Source of the DNA: Prorocentrum cordatum
Taxonomy: Eukaryota > Sar > Dinophyceae > Prorocentrales > Prorocentraceae
Direction of reading: 5' to 3'
Assembly (NCBI GenBank): GCA_963575745.1
Contig: CAUYUJ010018472.1
Location: 180,771-203,961, forward strand
Length of the DNA stretch: 23,191 nucleotides
Shown: positions 1 through 9,639 of the stretch, piece by piece
Numbering within the stretch: the stretch's first letter is position 1
How the letters are laid out: every line of letters begins with the position of its first letter
The notes under the pieces: model-generated
Database searches by the model: none
The model's input: the letters and a program-made list of their open reading frames with translations, nothing else
Told to the model about the DNA's origin: nothing
Translations under genes and position numbers: made by a program

Positions 1-883
1 TCCTCCTCCTCCAGGGTGTCCTGGGTTTCTTGACTTTCGATGGCTTCGCGATGGAAAGCGTGGCGCTCCCGCACGTACATGCCACGGGCGCCCTTGGGGT
101 CTCAGGGCTTCAGGGGCAACGGTAGGGGGGGATAGGCATAGGGGGGGACGCAGCGACCCCCAGACGCGCATTGATCGCCGATAGGGGCCCGCTAGCCCCA
201 ACCTGCCCAGGAAGGTGCGGACTCACAACGGGAGGCCTGTCGCCGATCTACCGGCGATGTATCGCCGATTCCACGTCGATGCTTCCCCCCCTATGGCTAT
301 TCCCCCTACAGTCAACCCGCACAGTATGAACGGGCAACCTTCCTTCCGAAGGGTGCCCTTGCATCCTTGCCCCTTCGGCCCATCCTTAGCGACGGTCGCT
401 GGCCAACCTCGTCCGAAAAACGTCATCATCGCCTTTTGAGGCCCTTGCATCCTTACCGCGCACCCTCACTATTAAACCCATCGGTCGTTGAAAGTAGGTA
501 TTTTTGGATTCCCAGATGCCAATCTACTTTCAGCGCCTTCCTACTTCAAGAGTCGAGTGGTTTTCCCTCTTCCCTCATCTTCAGGAGGCGGGCGGAAACC
601 CAATATATTTCCAACGCCTTCCTACTTCATGTTTCTGCCTACTTCTTCCGACCGATGGGTAGGGGTTGACTGTATCGTTGCCCCTCGGGGCTGGGCTTCG
701 CGTGGCGGGTTTCTCGCGGGGATCGGCCCCCGCCGTGCCCGCGCCTCTCGCGCGGCGCGGCCTCTCGAGGCGAAGGGAAGGCGCCCTGCTGTTCTCCGCG
801 GGGGCCGCGCGCTGGCGCGAGGGCAGCAGCGCATCGCAGGGTGCGAGGGTCAGGCGATCGCAATCACGGATCTTGAGGTTGTG

Positions 884-1036
884 GAGGACGATCAGTGGAG
901 AGGAAACATGCTGCCAGATTATTTCCAGTTGTCTAAAACAGGTGTTAACACATTGTTTAACATGTACGACGACAAGCTTAAAACATGCTTAGAACATTTA
1001 TCCGACATGTTAAACACATTCAAAATTCAAGGATAG
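884..1036 (+). other. AT-rich patch with an inverted repeat and a possible ORF tail
   Basis: Composition shifts sharply from GC-rich to AT-rich at about 905. TGTTTAACATGT at 954-965 is the perfect reverse complement of ACATGTTAAACA at 1005-1016, giving a 12-bp stem with a 39-nt loop. The plus frame through this patch ends at 1036 and reads as ordinary-looking mixed residues (from roughly EVVEDDQW to NTFKIQG), unlike the repetitive arginine/alanine text upstream. I do not recognise the protein. It could be the end of an unknown exon or a small foldback element; the inverted repeat favours the latter. Confidence 0.35.
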
Positions 1037-1077
1037 GACTGTTAGGGTGTCCATTGTCGTGGCATCCACAAGATTAA

Positions 1078-1123
1078 GGGGGCGTGGATTAGCGACGGGT
1101 CCCGTTTCCACGGGCAATCGCAG
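1078..1123 (+). repeat. 46-bp direct repeat, copy 1
   Basis: The stretch beginning GGGGGCGTGGATTAGCGA and ending AATCGCAG recurs at 1322-1367 with only three or four differences (C/T changes). The second copy is preceded by GCAAACATGGATT (1307-1319), whose reverse complement lies at 1467-1479. The block therefore looks like a dispersed repeat with duplicated and inverted parts, not a gene. Confidence 0.75.
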
Positions 1124-1321
1124 GCATGTTCCCGGATGTTTTTTCTTAAGTTTTCGTCGGCTCTTGGAGGGCTTCCAGCCTCGGGGTGCTCTCCAGCAGC
1201 TGCGCCTCGCAGAGAGCCTCCCGAGGGGACCCGGACCGTTCGAAACGTCCGCCAGGGGTCCGAGCTATGACCCGAAAACTTTTGAGGCGTCGAGAGTCAG
1301 GCGATCGCAAACATGGATTGG

Positions 1322-1367
1322 GGGGGCGTGGATTAGCGATGGGTCCCGTTTCCATGGGTAATCGCAG
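1322..1367 (+). repeat. 46-bp direct repeat, copy 2
   Basis: This is the partner of 1078-1123. It lies inside a 173-bp interval flanked by the 13-bp inverted pair GCAAACATGGATT (1307-1319) and AATCCATGTTTGC (1467-1479). The interval could be a remnant of a mobile element, but I see no target duplication. Confidence 0.75.
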
Positions 1368-1534
1368 ATTTCCGCCGCCGAGCGAGGCGGGACCGGCCGC
1401 ATTTTGGGGAGGGCGCTTCCTCCGATCCATAGATTCGGCGGCCGCGCGCCAAATCCGTGGATCGCTAATCCATGTTTGCGCGCCCCCGAGCACCGCAGGG
1501 TGCGAGAAGGCGCGAAGCGGGGTGGTCCAGACTG

Positions 1535-1600
1535 GAGTCGGGCCTGTCCCTCTACAGTGGTATTCAAAAGTAGTCAAACAAATAGTCTGGGGACGATTTT
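1535..1600 (+). repeat. Dispersed repeat R1, copy 1
   Basis: The blocks AGTCGGGCCTGTCCCTCTAC and TAGTCTGGGGACGATTTT, about 25 bp apart, recur in the same order, orientation and spacing at 17614-17682. Shared order over about 65 bp, 16 kb apart, shows a dispersed repeat family. Nothing indicates coding. Confidence 0.7.
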
Positions 1601-2146
1601 GCTGTATATCTCTGAGCATGTTCGAGCACTTTCGGACTATGCTGTGTGCTTCGTCCAAAGTCCCCCTGTAGGAGGACACGCCCGACCTATGGAGGCCAGA
1701 GCCCTTCTCCGGGGCGGGGGGCTCTGACTCCGAGTTTCGTAAGAAGCGTCGGGGGGGCGTCACCCCCGCCGACAGCCCCACATCGACCCCCCGTCGCTGG
1801 CAGCCACTGCGCGCCGAAGGCGCTCCGACCCCCGCTGCGGCGCGACGACGAGGCGAGGCTGAACCCCGTCTCGGGTGTAGGCCCCCGCCGCTTAGTATCG
1901 AGGGCGTGAAAAAACGCCACCGCCCTGGTTGACGAGGCGCTGTGCGCTGAGACTTTCGTGGGCCGACAGGGCAGACCCTGCGTGATGTGCGGCGTCCTGG
2001 CGGCTCTCCAAGCTTTGGGGGCTCCTGGGAGGTTTGCAGACCACGCACTTGTAACCCGGGGGCAGGTTCGTTTCCTTCCTTCCTCAATGTTATCAGGAAG
2101 GAAAAAAACACACACAGACACAATAAATCGTCGATTTCCCAGAACA

Positions 2147-2208
2147 TATGGGAAAATATAGGAAGTGGGGGGGAAGACAAAACCCCCCAAAGTATGGGAA
2201 AATATGGG
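2147..2208 (+). repeat. Duplicated TATGGGAAAATAT motif around a G/C hairpin
   Basis: TATGGGAAAATAT occurs at about 2148-2160 and 2193-2205. Between them GGGGGGG (2167-2173) can pair with CCCCCC (2183-2188) over a 9-nt loop. CA-rich and GT-rich stretches flank the block on either side (about 2108-2125 and 2218-2240), so the whole segment has mirrored character. It may be a small foldback repeat. Confidence 0.45.
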
Positions 2209-2450
2209 GGTCCTTCTATTTGTGTGTATGTATTTGTGTGTCCCAGGGCCCCTTCATATGGAGAAACCCAGAGTCTCCATAACCACCCGCCTGGGGGATC
2301 GATCTTCGGGGACACCTCGGCGGGCGGCGGACGTGGCTGAGCTCGGGCCCCCCTGGGGCCAAACGGCACCCCCGTGCACTGCCCCCGCGAGGGCTCCAGG
2401 AAGCCGGCGCCCCGGGCGGTGGGAAACGAGAAATCCCCGCCTCGCATCTT

Positions 2451-2631
2451 CCCAGAGATCCAACGTGTTGAAAAGATCAAGACGGAGGTTTTTCGAAATG
2501 TTCGGCCCCTAGCGGCCCTCGCCGGGCCCTGGGACTGCCAAAAAACGATTCAGGATGAAAACCAGTCCTGGGGAATGGGTCGAGACCTCCGGGGGCCCCG
2601 TCTTGAAAAAATACGACATCGGATCTCTGGG
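2451..2631 (+). mobile_element. 185-bp TIR element (MITE-like), copy 1
   Basis: The element starts CCCAGAGATCC (2451) and ends GGATCTCTGGG (2631), a perfect 11-bp terminal inverted repeat, with TT on both sides as a possible 2-bp target duplication. Next to each end is an A-rich hairpin: CGTGTTGA-AAAG-ATCAAGACG on the left and the decayed CGTCTTGA-AAAAA arm on the right. The core, which includes GGCCCTCGCCGGG and CAGGATGAAAACC, is shared with 16170-16356 and, inverted, with 18105-18289. There is no internal coding capacity, so it would be non-autonomous. The superfamily is not identifiable. Confidence 0.8.
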
Positions 2632-2946
2632 TTTGCGCCATTCGACAAGGCAACAAGAACCACAGACACGTGAACGTTCGGAGGTCCGCGCGGAGTTCTG
2701 GGGCCTGCGTTGGACCCCCCGTGATGGCCGACAGCGCCTCCGCCGCCGCTGGAGTGCTCCCCGCGCCAGGGAGGGGGGCCCAGCGCAGACCCGGGAGAAC
2801 TCCGCGCGGATCTCCGAGCGTCTGTGCTTCTGCCGATCTGTGCCGCTCTGTCCGTTGGAGTCGAGTTATGGCCCGCTGCTGGGCTGCTGGGCCTCCATGC
2901 CAGCCATGGTGCTTAGCACGTGAGTCTGGCCTGCCGATGGGGCGCC

Positions 2947-5900
2947 ATGCGAGCCCCGGCGCTGCTCGCCGTGCTCCTGGCTGGCGACCGCGCGGAGGGC
3001 CTCGCCTGCCAGGAGCTGCTGACGTCGGTGGCGGCGGTGCTCGACGAGGGCGACGGGGCGCGTGCTGCTGCCGAGCTGGAGGGCACGAGAGCGGGGCCCT
3101 GTCGGCAGAGTGGCTACTGGTGGCTGCTGCGCGGCCGGTCGGAGGCCCTCTTGGGCCGGGATGCGCGCAGCAGCTTCGCGGTCGCGGAGGACCTCTACGC
3201 GACCGGGCTCCTGGGTGCGCAGTCTTCGTCCGGCAGTGTTGGCGAGGGTGGCCTGGAGCGGCTCGTCCGCGAGCGGCGCACCGACGTGTATGACTTCGAC
3301 GAGGCGTTCGGCTTCCCGGTCTACTCGCGTCTGTACGCGCACCCCGAACTCAAGCGCTCACGGGGTACACTTTTCCGCCAGCTGCAGCAGGGCACAGGCG
3401 CCGCCGCTGTGAGCGAGGAGGTGCGCGCGTGGGTGACCGCGTCGGTCGCAGACTTCGCGCGCTTGCGGGTCGACAGTCGCGTCGTGGGGCGCCAGGGCGA
3501 CGCCGACCAGATGCTCGGTGCCCTGGACGAGATTCAGGCAGCCGTCGTCGGCGCGCGGGTCGCCTGGAGCGCACCGGCGGCGGCGGCCGACAGGCGTGCG
3601 CCGCGGGCGCTGGGGCCCCACCTCACAGCGCTGTACTTGGTGCGGGGCACCGAGTCCAGACTCTGCCTGCGGAGCCAGCGCCAGGACGCGATGGCGACGT
3701 GGCGGCATGGGGCCCGCGGCGGAGTCTCTGAGGCGATCGTGCGGGAGGGCGAGCTGCTGCTCTTCCACAGGGCACTGGAGGTTGTCGAGTGTGCAGCCAG
3801 CCCCCCTCCATGCCAGGATGCCGCGTGCACCTCGGCGCCGGGGTCGGGACAGGCGGCGTGGGCGGCCTTCGACGTGTGGTTCAGGTCGCCACTGGCTGAG
3901 GATGCTGGCGTGCAGGAGGACAGCCTGAGCTTCGCGTCGGTGCCGCGCGGGCTCGCATTCGCGCGGAAGGTACTGCGCGGAGCCCCCGCGGGCAACGTCA
4001 CACTGCTCTTCCCGACGCCGCTGAGGGCGGTCCGCAGCCACTACGCCCACGAGGACCCGGCCATCAACTTTCTCGCGCGCGCGCCAGTCTCCTGGCGACC
4101 GCCTCTGCTGCCGCTGGCGGGCGAGGACCTCCCTGGAGCCCCGCCCTGTCCGGAGGGCCTCTCCTCTGCGCTGGACCACGCCGCCGCCCTCGGGCTGCGG
4201 AGCGCGCTGCTCGACGCCGCCGCCGGGTTCCTCTCGGACCGCGCAGGCCGCCCCACGCGGGCGTCCGAGCTCGCGGTCCGCGCCAGCGCGCTGTGCCGGC
4301 TGTCGGGGGACCTGCGCGCGCAGCTCGAGCTCCCGCCCCGCCACGGCGCGCTGCTGCGAGGCGCCTACGTGGTGGACGCCCCCACGGCCTACGACCCCGC
4401 CGCGCAGCTGCCGGTGAGGCTGGAGGTCTCTCCGGGGGCGTACGACGTCGGCGTGCACTGCGAGGGCTTCGGGCGCGCTCTGCTCTGGCCCTTCGCGCCC
4501 GGCCCCCGGGCGCTGAGCCCGAGGCTGCCGGCGGGCACGGTGCTGCTGGCCCCGGCCTCTGCGAGGCTGGTGGTGCTGCCGTGGGAGGGCGGCGGCGACG
4601 CGCGGCTCCTGCTCTTCGACGTGGCCTCCGAGGGCGGCGAGGCCAGCGTGAGCCCTGCGGGCGACGGGCCGCGCGCCGCCGGCTTCCCTGACCTGGGCGG
4701 CGCGGCCGGGCCGGACGCCCCACCGCCGCGGCCGCTGTTCGCCACGGCGGTGCACGCGCAGCGCGTCCGGGGCGCCAAGGGGCTGAACGCGGGGCTGAGG
4801 AGCGCCGTCCTGGCGGCGGAGAGGGGCACTCCGGGGGTGAGGCTCAGCAACGTCGGGGGCTGGCAGTCGCCGGCGGACTGGATCATGACCACGCAGCACG
4901 ACGCCCTGAGCGACCTCCGGGGCGAGCTCGCCGACGCGGCGTACGCCGCCCTGCTTGCGGAGCTGCCGCGGGCGGTGGTCGCCGACCTGGACCTCAGAAT
5001 CACTGGCTGGGCCAACGTGAACCGCAGGAACCACTCCAACGCGGTGCATCACCACTCCGACCTGGATTGGCGGCTCAGCGGCGTGTATGTGGTCGACACT
5101 GGCGGCGGTGGCCCGCGTGGCCTCGTGCAGTTCTGGGACCCCAGACAGAGCGCCATGCACGGCGCCGCAGCTTCGGTGTGGAGGTCGTTCGAGCCGGCAC
5201 CCCTGGATGGTGTGGAGCTCGCTCCAGGCTTGCTGATGGTCTTCCCCTCCTGGCTCGAACACTCGGTGCCACCGCACCAGGGCAAGCGCCCGCGCATCAC
5301 GATCTCTTTCAACATCGCCGCATACTGGCTCGCGGGCGCCAGCAGGGCCGCGGTGGAGGCCTACCCCCGTGCCTGGGCCGAGGGGCGCTCGGCCACCTCT
5401 GGCCGCCGCGTCGACCGCAGTCGGCACGACCTGTGGCCCTCGGTGGTCTCGCGCGGGCACGTGGAGGCGGCCGCTGCGGGCGGCGGCGCCGAGCACGCGG
5501 CCGCAGGCACGCCGGGGCCGAGTTGGCGCCCGCTCGGGTGCAGCAGCGCCTCGTGCTCGCGGCCTGCGCCCGCGCCCGGCGGCGCCGCGGCGCTGCTCGC
5601 GGCCGCCTGCTGCGGGGTGCTGCGCGAGGCCGCGCGCGCCCTCGGCGCTGCGGCCGGCGGCGCCTCCGGCCCGCCGCTCGCCGTCCGGCCCCGCGGCGGG
5701 GCCTCGGCGCTCGTGGCCGGCGAGGCGCTGCCGCTCGACGCCCAGCTGGCCGCGGGCGCGGCGCTCTGGGGCCTCGTGCTGCTGGGGCGGGGGCCGGGCG
5801 AGGACGAGAGCGAGGGCGTGCGGCTCCGCTTCCGCGACCCGAGGCCGCTTGGGCGCAACCTCGAGCACCTCCGCGCGGGCGCGCCGGAGGCGCCTCTCCA

Positions 5901-6886
5901 CCTACGGCCCGGCGGCGTGGCGGTGGCGCCCGCGTGGCTGCAGGCGGAGGTGCTGGCCGGGGCGGGGGCCGGGCGGCCGCCCGCGCGGGCGCTGGCCTTC
6001 GACGTACACGTGCAGCCCGGCGAGGCTGCTCGCTGGCCGGGGCCGGCTGCTTGCGGCCTGATCCCTGATAATCGGGGGCAGCCAAGAGGAGGAGGAGGAG
6101 GAGGAGGAGGAGGAGGAGGAGGAGAGGAGGAGGAGGAGGAGGAGGAGAGGAGGAGAGGAGGAGGAGGAGGGGGAGGAGGAGGAGGTGGAGGAGGAGGAGG
6201 AGGAGGAGGAGGAGGAGGAGGGGAGGAGGAGGAGGAGGAGGAGGAGGAGGAGGAGGAGGAGGAGGAGGAGGAGGAGGAGAGGAGGAGGAGGAGGAGGAGG
6301 GAGGGGGGAGGGGGAGGAGGAGGAGGAGGAGGAGGCGGAGGGGGAGGGGAGGAGGAGGAGGAGGAGGAGGAGAGGAGGAGGAGGAGGAGGAAGAGGAGGA
6401 GGAGGAGGGGGAGGAGGAGGAGGAGGAGGAGGAGGAGGAGAGGAGGGGGAGGAGGAGGAGGAGGAGGAGGAGGAGGGAGGAGGAGGAGGAGGAGGAGGAG
6501 GAGGAGGAGGAGGAAGAGGAGGAGGTGGAGGGGGAGGAGGAGGAGGAGGAGGAGGAGGAGGAGGAGGAGGAGGAGGAGGAGGAGGAGGAGAAGTGTGCCG
6601 TGACCCATGGTTTGCGCCCCACCCTCTTGGACCCCCCTCTTGGCCGCCCCCGAGATAAGAGCACACGACGTTGTCGAGCAGGCCGCCAATCGGCGTCGGA
6701 TGATGACTCGGCGGCTGTCGAACAAAAAAATCAATGAACAACCAGCAATACCTATGTTTCTTGCACCATCCACGGCAGGAGGAGGACGAGGCCGCGCTGA
6801 TGCAGAGCTCCCTGACGCGCACGACCGCTGTCACCAGGCTGGGGGAGCTCGAGGAAACCGACGTGACGTCGATGCTGCAGCAGTAG
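2947..6886 (+). CDS. Four-module 2OG-Fe(II) oxygenase-like protein (two exons: 2947-6009 and 6779-6886)
   Basis: The likely product is a 2-oxoglutarate/Fe(II)-dependent oxygenase of the PF13759/TIGR02466 type; the substrate is unknown. Numbering is from ATG 2947. Residues 1-20 are a short hydrophobic leader (ALLAVLLA), possibly a signal peptide. The catalytic-type module covers about 596-795: WANVN, then HHHSD (H703, D705), LSGVYVV, FWDPR, then PSWLEHSV (H772) and R783 in RITISFN, which fit the metal and 2OG ligands of the family. Three further segments repeat the same strand order without the histidines: about 119-312, 350-562 and 870-1022. The open frame runs on into poly-Gly/Glu/Arg from 6088, so I end exon 1 near 6009 (GT at 6010; GC at 6025 is an alternative) and join it, in phase 0, to a 35-residue exon ending at TAG 6884. 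An in-frame TAG at 2914 bounds the 5' side. GTG at 2920 is rejected as start. The family call is firm; the exact donor is not. Confidence 0.82.
6010..6778 (+). other. Predicted intron of the oxygenase gene
   Basis: The intron is inferred because protein-like sequence stops at about 6010-6060 and resumes at 6779. The acceptor is CCACGGCAG before GAGGAGGAC, preceded by a pyrimidine-rich stretch (6750-6770). The resumed text (EEDEAALMQ...TSMLQQ, then TAG) is acidic and polar and keeps the codon phase if the donor is the GTGCAG at 6010. A GC donor at 6025 or a GA donor at 6067 would also keep phase 0. The intron carries the GGA repeat. Confidence 0.6.
6088..6591 (+). repeat. 500-bp GGA/GAG polypurine repeat
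   Basis: The plus strand is almost purely G and A, mostly GGA triplets broken by extra G runs that shift the register. It stays open in several frames on both strands, giving spurious poly-Gly, poly-Glu, poly-Arg, poly-Ser, poly-Leu and poly-Pro readings. Such mirror-rich polypurine DNA can form triplex structures (known property); whether it does so here is inference. Assembly length is likely unreliable. Confidence 0.95.
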
Positions 6887-7311
6887 CTCAGCGCGGAGTG
6901 AGGAGACCCAAACGCGGGACACCTCGCCAGGACTCTGCGGCGAGACCCTCGGACAAGGAGGGCCGTGCGGGCATGACTGGAGAGGGCTTCTGGAGTTTCT
7001 GGGCTAGTTTTCGGACGTATATATCCGCATCTACCGCCCATAGGGGTCCCAGGGCGTCGGTTTCCAGGCGGTGGAAACGGATGGATCCCCGCCTCCAACT
7101 CCCGTGCCCCCTAGGGTCGTCAGTAGATGGCCCCGAGGAATGCCCATGGGGTGCATGGCCCGTTTCCGAAAGGACCCTTCTCTTTTCTTGCCAAGCAGTC
7201 CTGAGCGCGCCGGACCCCGTCGATGGCGTGATCAGACCACGTTCCAAAAAAGTCTTCGCCTCCCACTGCGGTGTGTTCGCACCGTGTCGACACGGCGGCG
7301 ACCCCAGCGCG

Positions 7312-7331
7312 GGCGTTCAAGGTTGAACGCC
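7312..7331. other. Perfect hairpin around TTCAAGGTTGAA
   Basis: GGCGTTCAA (7312-7320), GG, TTGAACGCC (7323-7331) form a perfect 9-bp stem with only two unpaired bases. A second hairpin with the same centre lies at 7390-7411, so this is one of a pair. Confidence 0.7.
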
Positions 7332-7389
7332 GCCAGTGGCCTAAATTTCTTCGGCCAGCATCGAGCGATCCGCGCTATCGGAATTCCGA

Positions 7390-7411
7390 GATCGTTCAAG
7401 GTAGAACGATC
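7390..7411. other. Second hairpin sharing the TTCAAGGT centre
   Basis: GATCGTTC (7390-7397) pairs with GAACGATC (7404-7411) across AAGGTA. The loop and inner stem resemble the hairpin at 7312-7331 while the outer stem differs but still pairs. No function is evident. Confidence 0.7.
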
Positions 7412-8679
7412 CACGCGGTATCAGGAACGAACGCCAACGTCGTCTCGACACAGCATGCCGTATGTTGGTCTTCAGTTGTTCTTGTGTTGGGTTCCCGTTT
7501 TGAATAGAGCACTGCGGTCGCACATCTCCTCCTCCCCCCCCTCCTCCCCCCCCCCCTCCTGCCTCCCCCTGCGCTGTTCCCTGGGTGTGTGGCTGCGATC
7601 AGCGCAAGTGTCGCCACGTGCGCGGGCTCCTGCGAGGCACGTCGGTGTCGGAGAGTAAACGGATCATTTGAAACCTCGCTGCTCCTTGGGTGGCTGCGAA
7701 TTGCGCAGCTGTCGACACTTGCGTGCACAACGGTGTCCAGGAGTAAACGGATCATTTGAGACCTCGCTGTTCCTTGGGTGGCTGCGAATTGTGGAGCTGT
7801 CCTCAGGTTCGTGGGCTCCTGGGAGGGACGGCGGTGTCGGGGAGTAAGCGGATCATTTGAGACCTCGTTGTTCCTTATGTGGTTGCGAATTGTGCAGCTG
7901 TCGACACTTTCATGGGCTTCTGGGAGGGACGGCGGTTTCGGTGAGTAAAATCCGTTTGAGATCTTGCTGCTCCCTGGGCGGCTGCGAACTGCGCAGCTGT
8001 CGACACTTTCGTGGGCTTCTGGGAGGTATGGCGGAGTCTGGGAGTAATCGGATCATTTGAGACCTCGCAGCCCTTTGTGTGGCTGCGAACTGTGCAACCG
8101 TCGTCATTGTCGTGGGCTCCTGGGAGGCACGGCGGAGCCGGGTAAACGGATCATTTGAGACCTCGCAATTCTTTGGATGGTTGCGAATTGTGCAGTTGTT
8201 GCCACTCCCGTGGGCTTTTGGGAGGTACGGCGGAGTCGGGGAGTAAACGGATCATTTGAGACCTCGCAGCCTTTTGTGTGGCTGCGAACTGTGCAACCGT
8301 CGTCATTGTGGAGGGTTCCTGGGAGGCACGGCGGAGTCGAGAAGTAAACGGATCATTTGAGACCCCGTTGCTCCTGGGTGGCCGCGAACTGTGCAGCTGC
8401 CGCCACTTTGGTGGGCTCCTGGGAAGCACGGCGGAGTCGGGGAGTAAACGGACCATTTGAGACCTCATTGCTCCCTGGGTGTCTGCGAACTGCGAGGTTA
8501 TCGCCACTTGATGGGCTCCTGGGAAGCGCGGCGGAGTCGGGGAGTAAACAGCATTTGAGACCTCGCTGCTCCCTGGGTGGCTGCGAACAGTGCAACTGTT
8601 GCCACATTCGCGGGCTCCTGGGAGGTATGGCGGTGTCGGGGAGTAAACAGATCATTTGAGACCTCGCTGTTCCTTGTGT

Positions 8680-8739
8680 AGGTGGCCACATGCAGCCCTA
8701 CCCCTACCCCCCATGTTCGGGTTCGCATGTGGCCCTCTA
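8680..8739 (+). mobile_element. 60-bp insertion in Sat101 with 6-bp target duplication, copy 1
   Basis: The insertion is flanked by TTGTGT at 8674-8679 and 8740-8745; ordinary monomers have TTGTGTGGCTGCG uninterrupted. Its ends contain GGCCACATGC (8684-8693) and the exact reverse complement GCATGTGGCC (8725-8734), with related outer bases (AGGT against CTCTA). It has the form of a miniature inverted-repeat transposon inserted once, then copied with the satellite. Confidence 0.8.
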
Positions 8740-9639
8740 TTGTGTGGTTGCGAACTTTGCCATTGTCGCCACTTTCGTGGGCTCCTGGGAGGCACGGCGG
8801 AAACGGCCCATTTGATATCTCGCTGCTCTCTGGGTAGCTGCGAACTGTAAACTGTTACCACGTTCGTGGGCTCCTGGGGGGCACGGCGGTTTCGGTGAGT
8901 CAAACAACCATTTGAGAGCTCGCTGCTCCTTGGGTGGCTGCGAACTTTACAGCTGTCGACACTTTCGTGGGCTTCTGGGAGGTATGGCGGAGTCTGGGAG
9001 TAAACGGATTATTTGAGACCTCGCAGCCTTTTGTGTGGGTGCGAATTGTGCAACCGTCGTCACTGTCGTGGGCTACTGGGAGGCACGGCGGAGCCGGGTG
9101 AACGGATCATTTGAGACCTCGCAGTTCTGTGGGTGGTTGCGAATTGTGCAGTTGTTGCCACTCTCGTGGGCTCTTGGGAGGCACGGCGGAGTCGGGGAGT
9201 TGAACGGATCATTTGAGACCTCGCAGCCCGTTGTGTGGGTGCGAACTGTGCAACCGTCATCATTGTGGAGGGTTCCTGGGAGGCACGGCGGAGTCGAGAA
9301 GTAAACGGATCATTTGAGACCCCGTTGCTCCTGGGTGGTTGCGAACTGTGCAGCTGCCGCCACTTTGGTGGGCTCCTGGGAAGCACGGCGGAGTCGGGGA
9401 GTAAACGGACCATTTGAGACCTCATTGTTCCCTGGGTGGCTGCGAACTGCGCAGCTATCGCCTTCTTCGCGGGCTCCTGGGAAGCGCGGCGGAGTCGGGG
9501 AGTTAAAGGACCATTTGAGACCTCATTGCTCCCTGGGTGGCTGCGAACTGCGCAGTTATCGCCTTCTTCGCGGGCTCCTGGGAGGTATGGCGGTGTCGGG
9601 GAGTAAACAGATCATTTGAGACCTCGCTGTTCCTTGTGT

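Larger units (their letters stand above)
1..2450. other. Gene-poor leader region with dispersed short repeats
   Basis: No coding region with recognisable protein character was found here. Visible structure: the motif CGCCGAT recurs at about 174-270, including a small hairpin at 239-256 (TCGCCG/CGGCGA); GCCCTTGCATCCTT occurs at 354-367 and 441-454; CGCCTTCCTACTTCA occurs near 535 and 614; CGCAGGGTGCGAG occurs at 835-847 and 1494-1506; TCAGGCGATCGCAA occurs near 850 and 1297. A long minus-strand open frame (1146-2480) exists but crosses these repeats and has no familiar domain, so it is probably chance openness in GC-rich DNA. Confidence 0.6.
6887..7569. other. Non-coding stretch downstream of the oxygenase gene
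   Basis: No gene is seen. It contains two similar hairpins about 60 bp apart (listed separately) and a pyrimidine tract of C and CTCC runs at about 7527-7572 that abuts the start of the 101-bp satellite. It presumably includes the oxygenase 3' UTR. Confidence 0.6.

Noticed and set aside
1146-2480. 444-codon minus-strand open frame
   Set aside because: It crosses dispersed repeats and one end of the 185-bp element, has no recognisable domain and reads as compositionally biased text.
2920-2946. GTG at 2920 as the start of the oxygenase gene
   Set aside because: Eukaryotic nuclear genes rarely start at GTG, the added residues are not conserved-looking, and ATG at 2947 begins a plausible hydrophobic leader.
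3358-5901. 847-codon minus-strand open frame opposite the oxygenase gene
   Set aside because: It is Arg/Ala/Pro-rich shadow text expected opposite a GC-rich gene; the plus frame carries real motifs.
5309-7098. Several minus-strand frames rich in Ser, Leu or Pro
   Set aside because: They are translations of the GGA repeat in different registers.
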